A stretch of 64,000 nt of DNA from Gemmatimonadales bacterium (GCA_009838765.1 VXQX01000080.1:1-64000), one strand, 5' to 3'; counted from the first letter of the stretch, positions 48,023-56,187 are shown. A program made the numbers and translations. Notes: generated from the letters alone by a model not told the origin.

Positions 48023-48850
48023 ATGCCGTATCGTAATACAATAAGCCTCAGCAACGCCGAAGCATCATTCCTCACCACCTTGGCCGCGAACGGGAAGCAG
48101 ATCTTCGCCACCAAAGATGCGTACGATGTACTTGGCGAAGGCAAGGCGACCAGGGATGTGCTGGCACGACTCGCCGACAAGGGCTGGCTGGAGCGCCTTG
48201 AGAAGGGGAAGTACCTCATCGTTCCACTCGAAGCCGGCCCCAACCGCACCTGGACCGAGGACGCCTACGTCATTGCGGGACACTTGGTGAGTCGCGGCAC
48301 GGTCGGCTACTGGTCCGCCCTCAACTACTGGAACCTCACCGAGCAGGTCCCCCGCGTTACCTACGTGCAGACGACCGCCCGCAAGGAACGCCGCACACCG
48401 CAGGTTCTCGGGATGCGGTTTCGAATCGTCCGGGTGAAGCCTCGGAAGTTCTTCGGTTGCCACGCATTCCGTGCCGGAGAATTCCAGATCAAGGTCACGG
48501 ATCGGGAAAAAACGATCGTAGATTGCCTCGATAGGCCCGAACTGAGCGGAGGAGTGGCCCAGGTCAGCGAGGCACTGCTCGAAGGGGATGAGGACTTCAA
48601 CTGGGACCGCATGACGGATTATCTGCGCTGCTTTGGCTCCGGCGCGGTTGTGAAGCGGCTCGGGTTTCTGGTCGAGAGCGTTGAGCTGACTCATCCACCG
48701 AAGCGGGCGATCCTGCATGAATGGTTGGATCTCCTCACTGCCGGCATCAGCAGACTCGACCCATCCACTCCGAGGAAGTCCCATCGGATCGCCACCCGCT
48801 GGCGTATTGAAATCAATCTCCCGGAGGAAGGGCTCCGGGGGCAGACATGA
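48023..48850 (+). CDS. AbiEi-like type IV antitoxin
   Basis: 275 residues from the ATG after GGGAG (an ATG at 48011 has no such site). The N-terminal winged helix is A-S-F-L-T-T-L-A-A-N-G-K-Q-I-F-A-T-K-D-A-Y, then L-A-R-L-A-D-K-G-W-L-E-R-L-E-K-G-K-Y-L-I-V-P-L, both typical of AbiEi. The C-terminal domain has G-Y-W-S-A-L-N-Y-W-N-L-T-E-Q and the D-R-E-K-T-I-V-D-C-L block. AbiEi represses the operon and counters the AbiEii nucleotidyltransferase without direct binding. It overlaps the toxin gene by ATGA. The 35 bp ahead of it are AT-rich and probably hold the promoter. Confidence 0.9.
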   Translation: MPYRNTISLSNAEASFLTTLAANGKQIFATKDAYDVLGEGKATRDVLARLADKGWLERLEKGKYLIVPLEAGPNRTWTEDAYVIAGHLVSRGTVGYWSALNYWNLTEQVPRVTYVQTTARKERRTPQVLGMRFRIVRVKPRKFFGCHAFRAGEFQIKVTDREKTIVDCLDRPELSGGVAQVSEALLEGDEDFNWDRMTDYLRCFGSGAVVKRLGFLVESVELTHPPKRAILHEWLDLLTAGISRLDPSTPRKSHRIATRWRIEINLPEEGLRGQT

Positions 48851-49539
48851 TTCAGGACGCTGAGATCCGCCAGCGCGCGCGAGAGGCGGGTGTCGAGCCC
48901 AGGACCATGGAGCTTTTCGAGAAAGCGGTCGGCGAGGCATTCGCAGCGGTTCGGGGGGCCAGCGGCATCGACTTCGCGGCCCGGGAACCGAAGCGGAGAG
49001 TCATTGACGACGAGTACGGGCGCGAGAGCCTCAAGTTCACTCTCTATTGGCGCGGACCGCATGCTTCGGGCGGATCTCCGCCCGGTCTTCGCCTCGACAT
49101 CACGCGGAACGAAGTACTGACGTTCAGCCCCGTGTCGCGCCCCCTATTCCATCCCTTCTCCGACGCCGAGGATCTCGGAGAGAGCGAGTTGACGTGTTAT
49201 GCCTTGGAAGAAGTCATGTCCGAGAAGGTCCGAGCCGTTCTCGGTCAACGGATCCACGCCGTATCGAGAGATGTGTACGACATCTTCTCGCTCCTGAAGC
49301 ACGTCGATGAGGGGAAGGTGCGAGTCGAGCTTCCCCGGAAACTGGCTGCCAGAGAAGTCGAATCGGAGGCTATCGACCCGGGTCGTCTGCTGGAGCGCAG
49401 GGACGAGTTCCACGCTGACTGGGAGCGCAACCTGGCTCACCTGCTCCCTCCAGGCGCTGAGCGGGAGTTCGAGGAGGTATGGAATGCAGTCGTAGAATAT
49501 GTGGGACGGATGGCCACGGGGCTGGGTGATATGCCTTGA
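48847..49539 (+). CDS. AbiEii-like nucleotidyltransferase toxin lacking the catalytic N-terminal motif
   Basis: 230 residues, shorter than the usual 270-300. The first 20 residues (M-I-Q-D-A-E-I-R-Q-R-A-R-E-A-G-V-E-P-R-T) and the C-terminal part (I-K/L-K-F-T-L-Y-W-R-G-P, L-R-L-D-I-T-R-N-E, Y-A-L-E-E-V-M-S-E-K-V-R-A-V, S-R-D-V-Y-D-I-F-S-L-L) fit AbiEii well. The block normally between them, with the G-G-T-A-L-x motif and the D-x-D metal site, is missing: T20 runs straight into M-E-L-F-E-K-A-V-G-E-A. No frameshift is seen, so this looks like an in-frame deletion, and toxicity is doubtful. Confidence 0.82.
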   Translation: MIQDAEIRQRAREAGVEPRTMELFEKAVGEAFAAVRGASGIDFAAREPKRRVIDDEYGRESLKFTLYWRGPHASGGSPPGLRLDITRNEVLTFSPVSRPLFHPFSDAEDLGESELTCYALEEVMSEKVRAVLGQRIHAVSRDVYDIFSLLKHVDEGKVRVELPRKLAAREVESEAIDPGRLLERRDEFHADWERNLAHLLPPGAEREFEEVWNAVVEYVGRMATGLGDMP

Positions 49540-49554
49540 GCGGCGCGAGCCACC

Positions 49555-50100
49555 TTAGCGTTCGTCCCTCGCCCACTCTTCCCTTAGGAGTCCGTAGTAC
49601 ACGTCGTCGACCCGCTCCTCCCGCAAGGTCCGGTGGCCGCGCAACGTCCCCTCGCGGGTCATGCCCAGCTTTTCCATCACCCTGAGAGACGCCGTATTCC
49701 GCGCATCGGCATACGCGTACACCTTCGCGAGCCCGCGCTCGCGGAACGCCCAGTCGACGACAGCGCGGGCCGCTTCCGCCGTCAGGCCTCGGCCCCAGTG
49801 CTCCCTTGCCAGCGAGTAGCCCAGGGCTCCCGTCGCATAGTCGACGTCGATCTCGATCCCGATGCCCCCGACGACCCTCTCTTCCAGGACCATCGCCCAC
49901 ACCGGCCACAGGTCCCGTGACGTGCGGATCCGGTCCTCCACGAACTCGACCGCGTGTTCCCGCAGGTAGGGCATCGGTGCCGTCAGATATCGACCCCACT
50001 CCGGATCGCGGGCGAACTCGAATATGTCGTCCACGTCCTCCAGGCGGTGCGGCCGGAGCAGCAACCGCGCCGTCCTCATCTCGAACTCACGTGTCTCCAT
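49555..50100 (-). CDS. GNAT family N-acetyltransferase (RimJ/RimL type)
   Basis: 181 residues. It begins M-E-T-R-E-F-E-M-R-T-A-R-L-L-L-R-P-H-R-L-E-D, the usual RimJ/L opening. The acetyl-CoA loop is R-E-H-W-G-R-G-L-T-A-E-A (about 99-110), followed by N-T-A-S-L-R-V-M-E-K-L-G-M near 135-147. It probably acetylates a protein N-terminus or a small amine. It converges with the abiE operon. A truncated HicB gene ends 8 bp upstream of its start codon. Confidence 0.88.
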   Translation of the reverse strand: METREFEMRTARLLLRPHRLEDVDDIFEFARDPEWGRYLTAPMPYLREHAVEFVEDRIRTSRDLWPVWAMVLEERVVGGIGIEIDVDYATGALGYSLAREHWGRGLTAEAARAVVDWAFRERGLAKVYAYADARNTASLRVMEKLGMTREGTLRGHRTLREERVDDVYYGLLREEWARDER

Positions 50101-50108
50101 CGTTCAGC

Positions 50109-50201
50109 CTATTCGCCGGCTGAGAAACAGCCGGGAAGATCGGGCACGGTCACGCCATACCCGCTGTCCGCATCCTTGTGAACCACGATCGGAAAACGCA
50201 T
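50109..50201 (-). pseudogene. Truncated HicB-like antitoxin (N-terminal 30 residues)
   Basis: A 30-codon frame reads M-R-F-P-I-V-V-H-K-D-A-D-S-G-Y-G-V-T-V then P-D-L-P-G-C-F-S-A-G-E and stops. The segment Y-G-V-x-V-P-D-L-P-G-C-F-S-A-G is the diagnostic opening of HicB antitoxins, which normally continue for another 40-100 residues. A proper ribosome site GGAGG lies 7 nt before the ATG. No hicA is found beside it. This is a decayed toxin-antitoxin remnant, too short for ordinary gene finding. Confidence 0.65.
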
Positions 50202-50249
50202 CAGCGATCCTCCCATCCCAACCCGCTTCGTCCGAAAACCTCAGACCCT

Positions 50250-51524
50250 TCAGTATCCGAGCAGTTCCGGCAGGAACAGGACGACGCCGGGCAGGAATGC
50301 GATGGCGACCGTGAGCGCCAGCATGAGCGCGAGGTAGGGCCAGAGCGGGCGCGCGACCTCGGCCGGCTCGACCCCTCCCACGGAGCAGGCGACGAGCAGA
50401 CTCACGCCCACGGGAGGCAGGAACACGGAGATTCCCTGCGTGGCCACGATAACGGCGCCGTAGTGCACGGGGTCGATCCCGAGTTGCGTCGCCAGGGGCA
50501 GGAGGATCGGCGTCAGCAGGACGACCGCGGGCACGCCCTCGAGGATGGCGCCGAGCGGAAGGAACACGAGAATGGTGAGGAGCATGAAGCCGATCGGGCC
50601 GCCGCCCAGCCCGACGACGGTCGACGCGAGCGTCTGGGGGACCTGCAGGACGGCGAGGACCCAGCCGAGGAGGTGCGCGGCGCCGACGACGAACAGCACC
50701 ATCCCGGACACGACGGCGGTCTGGACGATCTTGCTCCACAGCTCCGCGAGGGTGAGGGATCGGTATACGAAAGCCGCCAGGAGCAGCGCGTAGGCGACGG
50801 CGACCGCGGCGGCCTCGGTGGGGGTGAAGAGTCCGAAGCGGATCCCCCCCAGGATGACGACGATCATGAAGAGCGGGAGCACCGCGTCGAGCGTCGCGCG
50901 GCGGAGTTCCGCGAACGAGGCGCGCTCACCGCGCGGCCACCCTTCCCTTCGCGCCTGCCACCCGATCTGCGCCATCAGGCCTGTGGCGATGAGGAGCGCG
51001 GGCACGATCGAGGCGACGAACAGGGCGCCGATGGAGACGTTCCCGATGACGCCGTACACGACCATCACGATGGCGGGCGGAATGAGGATCCCCATGCCGC
51101 ACGCGGCCGAGACGATCGCCGTGGCGCGCGCCCGGCCGTACCCGTTCGCGGCCAGTTGGGGCACCATGATGCCGCCGACGGCGGCCGCATCCGCGGACGT
51201 CGAACCCGACACGCCCGAGAAGAACACCTCGGCCATGACGACCACCTGCCCGAGCCCGCCAGGGAGGTGTCCCACGAGGGCGCGGGCCAGCGCCACCAGG
51301 CGGCGGCTGATCCCCCCGACATCCATCAGGTAGCCGGCGAGGATGAACAGGGGCACGGCGAGCATGGGAAACGAGTCCATCCCCGCGACGATCTGCTGCG
51401 GGATGACGACGAGCGGGAGATCCGCCACCACGATGGCGATGACGGCGGCAATTGCGAGCGCGAAGCCGATGGGAACGGCGGCCAACACCAGGAGGCCGAA
51501 AACGCCGAGGAGGAGGCCGCCCAT
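50250..51524 (-). CDS. dctM: TRAP transporter large permease (DctM)
   Basis: 424 residues with about twelve helices. DctM features: F-A-L-A-I-A-A-V-I-A-I at the start, S-F-P-M-L-A-V-P-L-F-I-L-A-G-Y-L-M near 50-67, F-S-G-V-S-G-S-T-S-A-D-A-A-A-V-G near 100, M-G-I-L-I-P-P-A-I-V-M-V near 150 and a late F-L-P-P-V-G-V-S. It is the sodium-driven pore of a tripartite periplasmic carboxylate transporter. It shares one base with the DctQ stop. The binding protein gene lies 1.9 kb further upstream, beyond an ATPase gene on the other strand. Confidence 0.93.
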   Translation of the reverse strand: MGGLLLGVFGLLVLAAVPIGFALAIAAVIAIVVADLPLVVIPQQIVAGMDSFPMLAVPLFILAGYLMDVGGISRRLVALARALVGHLPGGLGQVVVMAEVFFSGVSGSTSADAAAVGGIMVPQLAANGYGRARATAIVSAACGMGILIPPAIVMVVYGVIGNVSIGALFVASIVPALLIATGLMAQIGWQARREGWPRGERASFAELRRATLDAVLPLFMIVVILGGIRFGLFTPTEAAAVAVAYALLLAAFVYRSLTLAELWSKIVQTAVVSGMVLFVVGAAHLLGWVLAVLQVPQTLASTVVGLGGGPIGFMLLTILVFLPLGAILEGVPAVVLLTPILLPLATQLGIDPVHYGAVIVATQGISVFLPPVGVSLLVACSVGGVEPAEVARPLWPYLALMLALTVAIAFLPGVVLFLPELLGY

Positions 51525-52048
51525 CAGCCGACGTCTCCCGTCGACGCCGGTTGCTGCGGCGCGGGTGGGGCGGACATCCCCTCAGCCTCGCCTGCCCCTC
51601 CGGCCAGCATGTGGATCGCCATCAGCACGCCGGACACGGGCGCCGCGGCATAGACGAGCGCGACGGGCAGGTTCAGGGCGGCGGAGCGCTCTCCCATGGT
51701 GAGGTCCATGAGGGCGATTCCCGTACCGATGAGGACGAATGCGAACAGCAGCACGACCGCCGCCGCGAACGTCTCTACCGCTTTCCTCGCGCGCGGCGGC
51801 AGCCGTCCGGTGACCTGGTCGAAGCGGAAGTGGGTTCGCCGCGCCACCGCCAGCGAGGTCCCGAGCAGCGAGAGCCAGATGAAGCAGAAGCGCGACACCT
51901 CCTCGCTCCACGGATTCGGCCAGGCAAAGAGGTAGCGCATCAGGACCTGCAGGAGCACCACGTCGCAGACCGCGATCAGCAGGACGCCAACGGCGTACGT
52001 CTCGAGCGTGACCAGCACCCGGTCCAACGCCCGCAGCCTCCGCTTCAT
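51524..52048 (-). CDS. dctQ: TRAP transporter small permease (DctQ)
   Basis: 174 residues with four membrane helices. The diagnostic segment is V-L-L-Q-V-L-M-R-Y-L-F-A-W-P-N-P-W-S-E-E-V-S-R-F near 30-52, followed by W-L-S-L-L-G-T-S-L-A-V and H-F-R-F-D. It links the binding protein to DctM. The C-terminal tail is Ala/Pro-rich. The start (M-K-R-R-L-R-A-L-D-R-V-L) fits the family; the frame upstream to 52195 has no homology. Confidence 0.9.
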   Translation of the reverse strand: MKRRLRALDRVLVTLETYAVGVLLIAVCDVVLLQVLMRYLFAWPNPWSEEVSRFCFIWLSLLGTSLAVARRTHFRFDQVTGRLPPRARKAVETFAAAVVLLFAFVLIGTGIALMDLTMGERSAALNLPVALVYAAAPVSGVLMAIHMLAGGAGEAEGMSAPPAPQQPASTGDVG

Positions 52049-52123
52049 TCTCTTGCCGCCCCTTCCTGGGCCACGGCGCCTCCGTGGCCGGCCGCCGAGC
52101 CGCCCGCTCGACCGGTAACGGGA

Positions 52124-52188
52124 AGACCTGCCAGCTACACTACCTGCGGTCCGGCCGGGTACGTAACCCCCGGGCGGCCGGCAGGTCT
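52124..52188. other. Long GC-rich hairpin between dctQ and the DUF4143 gene
   Basis: AGACCTGCC (52124-52132) can pair with GGCAGGTCT (52180-52188). Inside, CCGGCC and GGCCGG pair again, with GGGT/ACCC closing a small loop. It sits at the junction where the TRAP operon is interrupted. It might be a terminator or a boundary of inserted DNA; the sequence does not decide. Confidence 0.35.
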
Positions 52189-52208
52189 CTGACAATATGT
52201 ATTGCTAC

Positions 52209-52232
52209 TGCAAATTATCATGATAAATTGCA
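52209..52232. promoter_or_regulatory. Palindrome directly before the second DUF4143 ATPase
   Basis: A 24-bp near-perfect palindrome with half-sites TGCAAATTATCA and TGATAAATTGCA (one mismatched pair) ends 4 bp before the ATG at 52237. It is very AT-rich against its surroundings. A CTGACA element lies at 52189-52194. It looks like the binding site of a dimeric repressor. Confidence 0.55.
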
Positions 52233-52236
52233 GCGC

Positions 52237-53391
52237 ATGTTCGAACGATCACTGAATCTGCCGGACGCCGGCACCGAGACATTCTTCCTGTGGGGACCGC
52301 GCCAGGCCGGCAAGAGCACCCTCTTGCGGCAGCGCTATCCGGACGGCCGCTGGGTCGACCTGCTGAAGAGCGACGAGTTTCGCCGCTACCTGACGAACCC
52401 GGAGTTTCTGCGCCAGGAAATCGAAGCGGAGGGGGCTCACCGGAACCGCCAGATCGTCATCGATGAAGTCCAGAAGGTGCCCGCGCTACTGGACGAGGTT
52501 CATTGGCTCATGGAGAACCGGGGCCTCAGCTTCGCGTTGTGCGGATCGAGCGCGACCAAGGTGAAGCGGGGCGCCGCCAATCTCCTCGGGGGGCGAGCCG
52601 TCCGCTACGAGTTGCTCGGGATCACCGCGGCCGAGCTCGGTGAAGACTTCGACCTGACCCGCTTGCTCAACACGGGCTACCTCCCCCGCATCTACGAGGC
52701 CCCCCGCCCCGTCCGCCTCCTGGACGCCTACATCAACGACTACCTGGTCCAGGAGGTCGCCGCGGAAGGCGTGGTCCGGCAACTCCCCGCCTTCTCACGC
52801 TTTCTGGACGCGGCTTCGCTGAGCGACGGAGAGATCGTCAACCTCTCGAACATCGCCGCCGAGTGCGGCATCGCGCTGCATACGGTGAAGAACTACTTCC
52901 AGGTTCTGGTGGACATGCTTCTCGCTCGCTGGGTCCCGTCCTATCGCGCGCGCCCGAAGCGGCGGGTCATCCGGGCACCGAAGTTCTATTTCGCGGATGT
53001 GGGGATCGTGAACCGGCTCGCGCGGCGCGGTTCCCTGGCTCCCGGCTCGGAGTTGTACGGGAAGGCCTTCGAGAATTGGGTGTGCCACGAGTTGTCCGCC
53101 TGGCTCAGTTACCGGGAATTCGATGGCGAGCTTTCGTACTGGCGGCTCGCGGGCGGAACCGAAGTGGATTTCGTGATTGGCGACATGCTGCTGGCGGTCG
53201 AGGCCAAGGCGAGCGCGAACATCGGCTCGCGCCATCTCCGGGGACTCCGCAGCGTCGTTCGGGATCATCCTTCGATCGGGCGCCGAGTCATCGTTTGCCT
53301 GGAAGCTCGCGCCCGGCAGACATCCGATGGCATCGACATCCTTCCCGCCGAAGAGTTCACTCGGCAACTCTGGCAGAACCGTCTGGTGTGA
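52237..53391 (+). CDS. ATPase with DUF4143 C-terminal domain (second copy), inserted in a TRAP operon
   Basis: 384 residues. Walker A is G-P-R-Q-A-G-K-S-T (20-28), Walker B is I-V-I-D-E-V-Q (73-79), and a sensor-like L-C-G-S-S-A-T-K follows. The DUF4143 part has a winged-helix segment (I-A-A-E-C-G-I-A-L-H-T-V-K-N-Y-F) and a nuclease-like end (G-G-T-E-V-D-F-V-I and L-A-V-E-A-K). It lies on the opposite strand between dctQ and dctP, which normally adjoin. A strong palindrome touches its start. Function is not established for this family. Confidence 0.85.
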   Translation: MFERSLNLPDAGTETFFLWGPRQAGKSTLLRQRYPDGRWVDLLKSDEFRRYLTNPEFLRQEIEAEGAHRNRQIVIDEVQKVPALLDEVHWLMENRGLSFALCGSSATKVKRGAANLLGGRAVRYELLGITAAELGEDFDLTRLLNTGYLPRIYEAPRPVRLLDAYINDYLVQEVAAEGVVRQLPAFSRFLDAASLSDGEIVNLSNIAAECGIALHTVKNYFQVLVDMLLARWVPSYRARPKRRVIRAPKFYFADVGIVNRLARRGSLAPGSELYGKAFENWVCHELSAWLSYREFDGELSYWRLAGGTEVDFVIGDMLLAVEAKASANIGSRHLRGLRSVVRDHPSIGRRVIVCLEARARQTSDGIDILPAEEFTRQLWQNRLV

Positions 53392-53418
53392 TCTTCCCGT
53401 GTATCGCGGTCAAGGTAT

Positions 53419-54537
53419 CTACGGGCGTTCGGATGCGACGCGCTCAGCCTCCGCCACCAGCCCTGCGATCAGCGCTTCGCCGTCCAGCAGCCGATTCGCC
53501 AGTTCGTCCCAGATGCGCGGTCTGACGGCCGGGGTGAACGGCGCCAGGTTCGGGCGGGATATCTCCACGCCGCTGGCGCGCATCTGCTCCAGTGCCTCGG
53601 CCTCCATCCGGCGCGCGACTTCGCTCTGGTAGGCGAGCGCCTCGGCCGAGGAACGGTCGACGGCCTCCCGGATATCGGCCGGGAGTCCCCGATAGAACGG
53701 CTCGTTCACGAGAAGGGTGATGGGGTTGTAGGTGATGGACGTGAAGCTGTAGAACTTCGCCACCTCGTGGAGCCGGCTGCTCACGAACCCGATCGCGTTC
53801 GCTTCCCCGCCGTCGATCACGCCCTGCTGGAGCGCGGAGTAAACCTCGCCGTAGTTCATCGGCGTCGCCTGCACGCCGAGCGCGGAATAGGCCGCGAGGT
53901 AGGTCGCGTTCTGGAGGACGCGGAGCTTGAGGCCGGCGAGATCCCCGGGCGTATCGACGGGCCGGCGTGTGTTGTAGACGTGGCGAAACCCGTAGTCGAG
54001 GAAGCCCAGCGAGCGGACGCCCGTGCGCTCCAGGAGCAGGTCGCGCCACCAGTCTCCCGCCGGGCCGTTCATCGCCGCGAGACCGTGGTCCCGGGTCTCG
54101 AACAGGAAGGGGAGATCGAACACCTGCGTCTCCGGCACCCAGCTCGATAGCACCGGTGTGCCCGTGATCGCCATGTGCACCGCGCCGACCTGGATCTGCT
54201 CAAAGGCGACGCGCTCGCCCCCGAGCTGTCCCGACGGATAGATGACGACCCGGAATCGCCCGTCCGTGCGCTCGAGCATGAGATCCCGGAAGCGCTCCGC
54301 CATGAGGTGGAACTCCGACGTGCTCGACAGCACATGGGAAAAGCGGACGTCCCCTGTGCGCGCGTCCGGCGGCGGATTGGATTCCCCGAAGTCGGGAGTA
54401 GCGCACGCCCCCGCCAGGAGCGCCGCCGCTGCGGCCACCCCCGGGCCGGGCGGGACCCGCGCTACTCGCTCGCGCTTGTCCCGCCCGCGACGCGGCGCGA
54501 TGCCGCCTCCACGTTCAGTCGTGATTGAGTGGGACAC
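53419..54537 (-). CDS. dctP: TRAP transporter solute-binding lipoprotein (DctP)
   Basis: 372 residues from a GTG, with an N-terminal leader ending L-L-A-G-A-C (Cys near 45), so it is probably a lipoprotein. DctP marks are F-S-H-V-L-S-S-T-S-E-F-H, I-Y-P-S-G-Q-L-G-G-E-R, the conserved Arg in L-K-L-R-V-L-Q-N that binds the substrate carboxylate, and Y-S-A-L-Q-Q-G-V-I-D-G-G-E-A-N. It feeds an organic acid to DctQM. An ATC preceded by GGAGG, about 12 codons in, is another possible start. It follows the SRPBCC and SDR genes on the same strand. Confidence 0.92.
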   Translation of the reverse strand: MSHSITTERGGGIAPRRGRDKRERVARVPPGPGVAAAAALLAGACATPDFGESNPPPDARTGDVRFSHVLSSTSEFHLMAERFRDLMLERTDGRFRVVIYPSGQLGGERVAFEQIQVGAVHMAITGTPVLSSWVPETQVFDLPFLFETRDHGLAAMNGPAGDWWRDLLLERTGVRSLGFLDYGFRHVYNTRRPVDTPGDLAGLKLRVLQNATYLAAYSALGVQATPMNYGEVYSALQQGVIDGGEANAIGFVSSRLHEVAKFYSFTSITYNPITLLVNEPFYRGLPADIREAVDRSSAEALAYQSEVARRMEAEALEQMRASGVEISRPNLAPFTPAVRPRIWDELANRLLDGEALIAGLVAEAERVASERP

Positions 54538-54997
54538 CTTCCACGACGTGTCGCTGGATCGCCTCGGCCCAATGCGCCATGTAGTCCTCGAAGTCCTCGC
54601 CGAACGTTCGTACGAAACCGTCCGCGTCGGCTGACAGCGAAGTTATGCGGTACTTTACGGACGCCTGGCTTCGGCTCTCGCCGTCGCGGGTCACATGAAC
54701 GTCCACCATAGCGGTGTGGTGGTCCGAAATCACATACACGTACGACGCGACGCCGGCCGCAGGCTCGTATCGCGTCTGGACCCACGTGGCAGTCCCCGCG
54801 CCTTCCTTCGTGGTCTGGAATACCAGACCCTCGCCGGCATGGGGTTCACCGGGATGCACGTAGCGAGGATCCCACCCTGTCACCCACCGTCGCTCGCCCT
54901 CGGCGCTGAACAGCGGGAACGCCTCCGCAAACGGGAGCGCCATCGCGACGACGCCGGTCCTCTCGACGTGGACGCGTTCGTGAGTATCGGTCACCAT
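54515..54997 (-). CDS. SRPBCC-like protein of unknown function
   Basis: 160 residues without signal peptide. The pattern fits a START/SRPBCC helix-grip fold: M-A-L-P-F-A-E-A-F-P-L-F-S-A-E-G-E-R-R-W near 19-38, W-D-P-R-Y-V-H-P-G near 42-50, then strands G-T-A-T-W-V-Q-T-R-Y-E-P and a long C-terminal helix ending in A-E-A-I-Q-R-H. It lies 9 bp after the SDR gene and overlaps the start of dctP by about 20 bp, so the three are one transcription unit. The ligand is unknown. Confidence 0.65.
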   Translation of the reverse strand: MVTDTHERVHVERTGVVAMALPFAEAFPLFSAEGERRWVTGWDPRYVHPGEPHAGEGLVFQTTKEGAGTATWVQTRYEPAAGVASYVYVISDHHTAMVDVHVTRDGESRSQASVKYRITSLSADADGFVRTFGEDFEDYMAHWAEAIQRHVVEGVPLNHD

Positions 54998-55006
54998 CGC
55001 CGCTCC

Positions 55007-55771
55007 CTACGCACCCCAGATCGTCTGGCCGGCGTCGATGAACAGGCTGGCGCCCGTTACGAGTCGAGCCTCCTCGTTCGACGCGAGGTACACGACGGCG
55101 CCCACCACGTCGTCCGGCGCGCCGATCTTCCGCAGCGGGATGCGGGTGAGACGCCGCTCGCGGAAGTCGTCCCGTGCAATGTCGGCGCGGTTCAGGTCCG
55201 TCTCGATCAGGCCCGGCGCGATGGCGTTCACCCGGACACCGTGGGGCGCGAGTTCGAGCGCCATCTGCTTCGTGAGCATCTCGACCCCCGCCTTCGACAC
55301 GCAGTAGTGCGTGAGGTTCGGCGCGGCCACCGCCTGTCCGGCGGAAGACACGTTGACGATCGCCCCCGCCGTCCCGTCCTCGACCATGCGGCGTCCGACG
55401 GCCTGCCCGACCAGGAAGTATCCCTTCAGGTTGACCCCCTGGATGGCGTCCCACTCCTCCTCGCCGATCTCGAGGAACGGGGTGCGCCTCAGGATCCCCG
55501 CGTTGTTCACGAGGACATCGAGGCCACCCAGGAAGTCGTGGGCCTCGGCGACGAAACGCTCGACGTCGGAACGCGAATCGGTCGATCCCCGTACCGCGAC
55601 GGCGCGACGCCCCATCGCCTCGATCTCACGGACGGCGCTCTCGGCCTCCTCACGGCTCCGCCGGTAGTTGATCGCCACATCCGCCCCCTCGCGCGCCAGT
55701 CCGAGGGCGATCGCCCGACCGATGCTCCGAGAGCCGCCGGTAACCAGAGCACGCTTGCCCTCAAGGCGCAT
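55007..55771 (-). CDS. Short-chain dehydrogenase/reductase (SDR)
   Basis: 254 residues. NAD(P) motif T-G-G-S-R-S-I-G (11-18), N-N-A-G (about 88-91), catalytic Ser in V-N-V-S-S-A-G (about 140), and Y-C-V-S-K (about 155-159) are all present. The end G-A-S-L-F-I-D-A-G-Q-T is typical of FabG-like or sugar dehydrogenases. The R-R in N-Y-R-R-S-R after strand 2 favours NADP. It heads the unit with the SRPBCC and dctP genes, so it may act on the TRAP substrate. Confidence 0.92.
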   Translation of the reverse strand: MRLEGKRALVTGGSRSIGRAIALGLAREGADVAINYRRSREEAESAVREIEAMGRRAVAVRGSTDSRSDVERFVAEAHDFLGGLDVLVNNAGILRRTPFLEIGEEEWDAIQGVNLKGYFLVGQAVGRRMVEDGTAGAIVNVSSAGQAVAAPNLTHYCVSKAGVEMLTKQMALELAPHGVRVNAIAPGLIETDLNRADIARDDFRERRLTRIPLRKIGAPDDVVGAVVYLASNEEARLVTGASLFIDAGQTIWGA

Positions 55772-55806
55772 TAGCGACCCGGCGGGCGGAGGTCACCGAG
55801 CGAAGC

Positions 55807-56175
55807 TCAGCGTGTTGCAAGCTCGTACTCGCGCACGAGCACATCGGCGGGGAGGCTCCATTCCGCGGCCAGCACTCGAATCATGGCCAGGGAGAGGGGG
55901 CGGCGACGGCGAAGGACCTCCGATGCGTGAGACTGTGAGCCGATCAGCGCCGCCAGGTCCTTCTGCCGCAGTCCTCGGGCCTCCATGACGTGGCGGATCG
56001 CCGAAATCGGGTCCGGAGCCTCGATGCTCCAGGTCTCCGCCTCATATCTCTCGACCAGGGTCACCAGAACCTCCAAGCGGTCGGATTCGGGAGTCCCCGG
56101 GGTTACACCCATGAGGCTGTCGATCTCGGCAAGCGCCGCGTCGTAATCGGTCTCGTCCCTGATGGGCCGGATCAT
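55807..56175 (-). CDS. higA: HigA-like antitoxin with HTH domain
   Basis: 122 residues. The N-terminal half is I-R-D-E-T-D-Y-D-A-A-L-A-E-I-D-S-L-M, the usual opening of toxin-linked HigA proteins. The C-terminal helix-turn-helix is A-R-G-L-R-Q-K-D-L-A-A-L-I-G-S-Q-S-H-A-S-E-V-L-R-R-R-R-P-L-S. It lies 12 bp after the HigB toxin gene, in the toxin-first order typical of higBA, and represses the shared promoter. Confidence 0.9.
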   Translation of the reverse strand: MIRPIRDETDYDAALAEIDSLMGVTPGTPESDRLEVLVTLVERYEAETWSIEAPDPISAIRHVMEARGLRQKDLAALIGSQSHASEVLRRRRPLSLAMIRVLAAEWSLPADVLVREYELATR

Positions 56176-56187
56176 CGTGCGTTCCTT

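Noticed and set aside
54607-54616. TTCGTACGAA palindrome like the one at the blaI promoter
   Set aside because: It lies inside the SRPBCC coding sequence with no promoter around it and lacks the 6-4-6 form of the two operators. Most likely chance.
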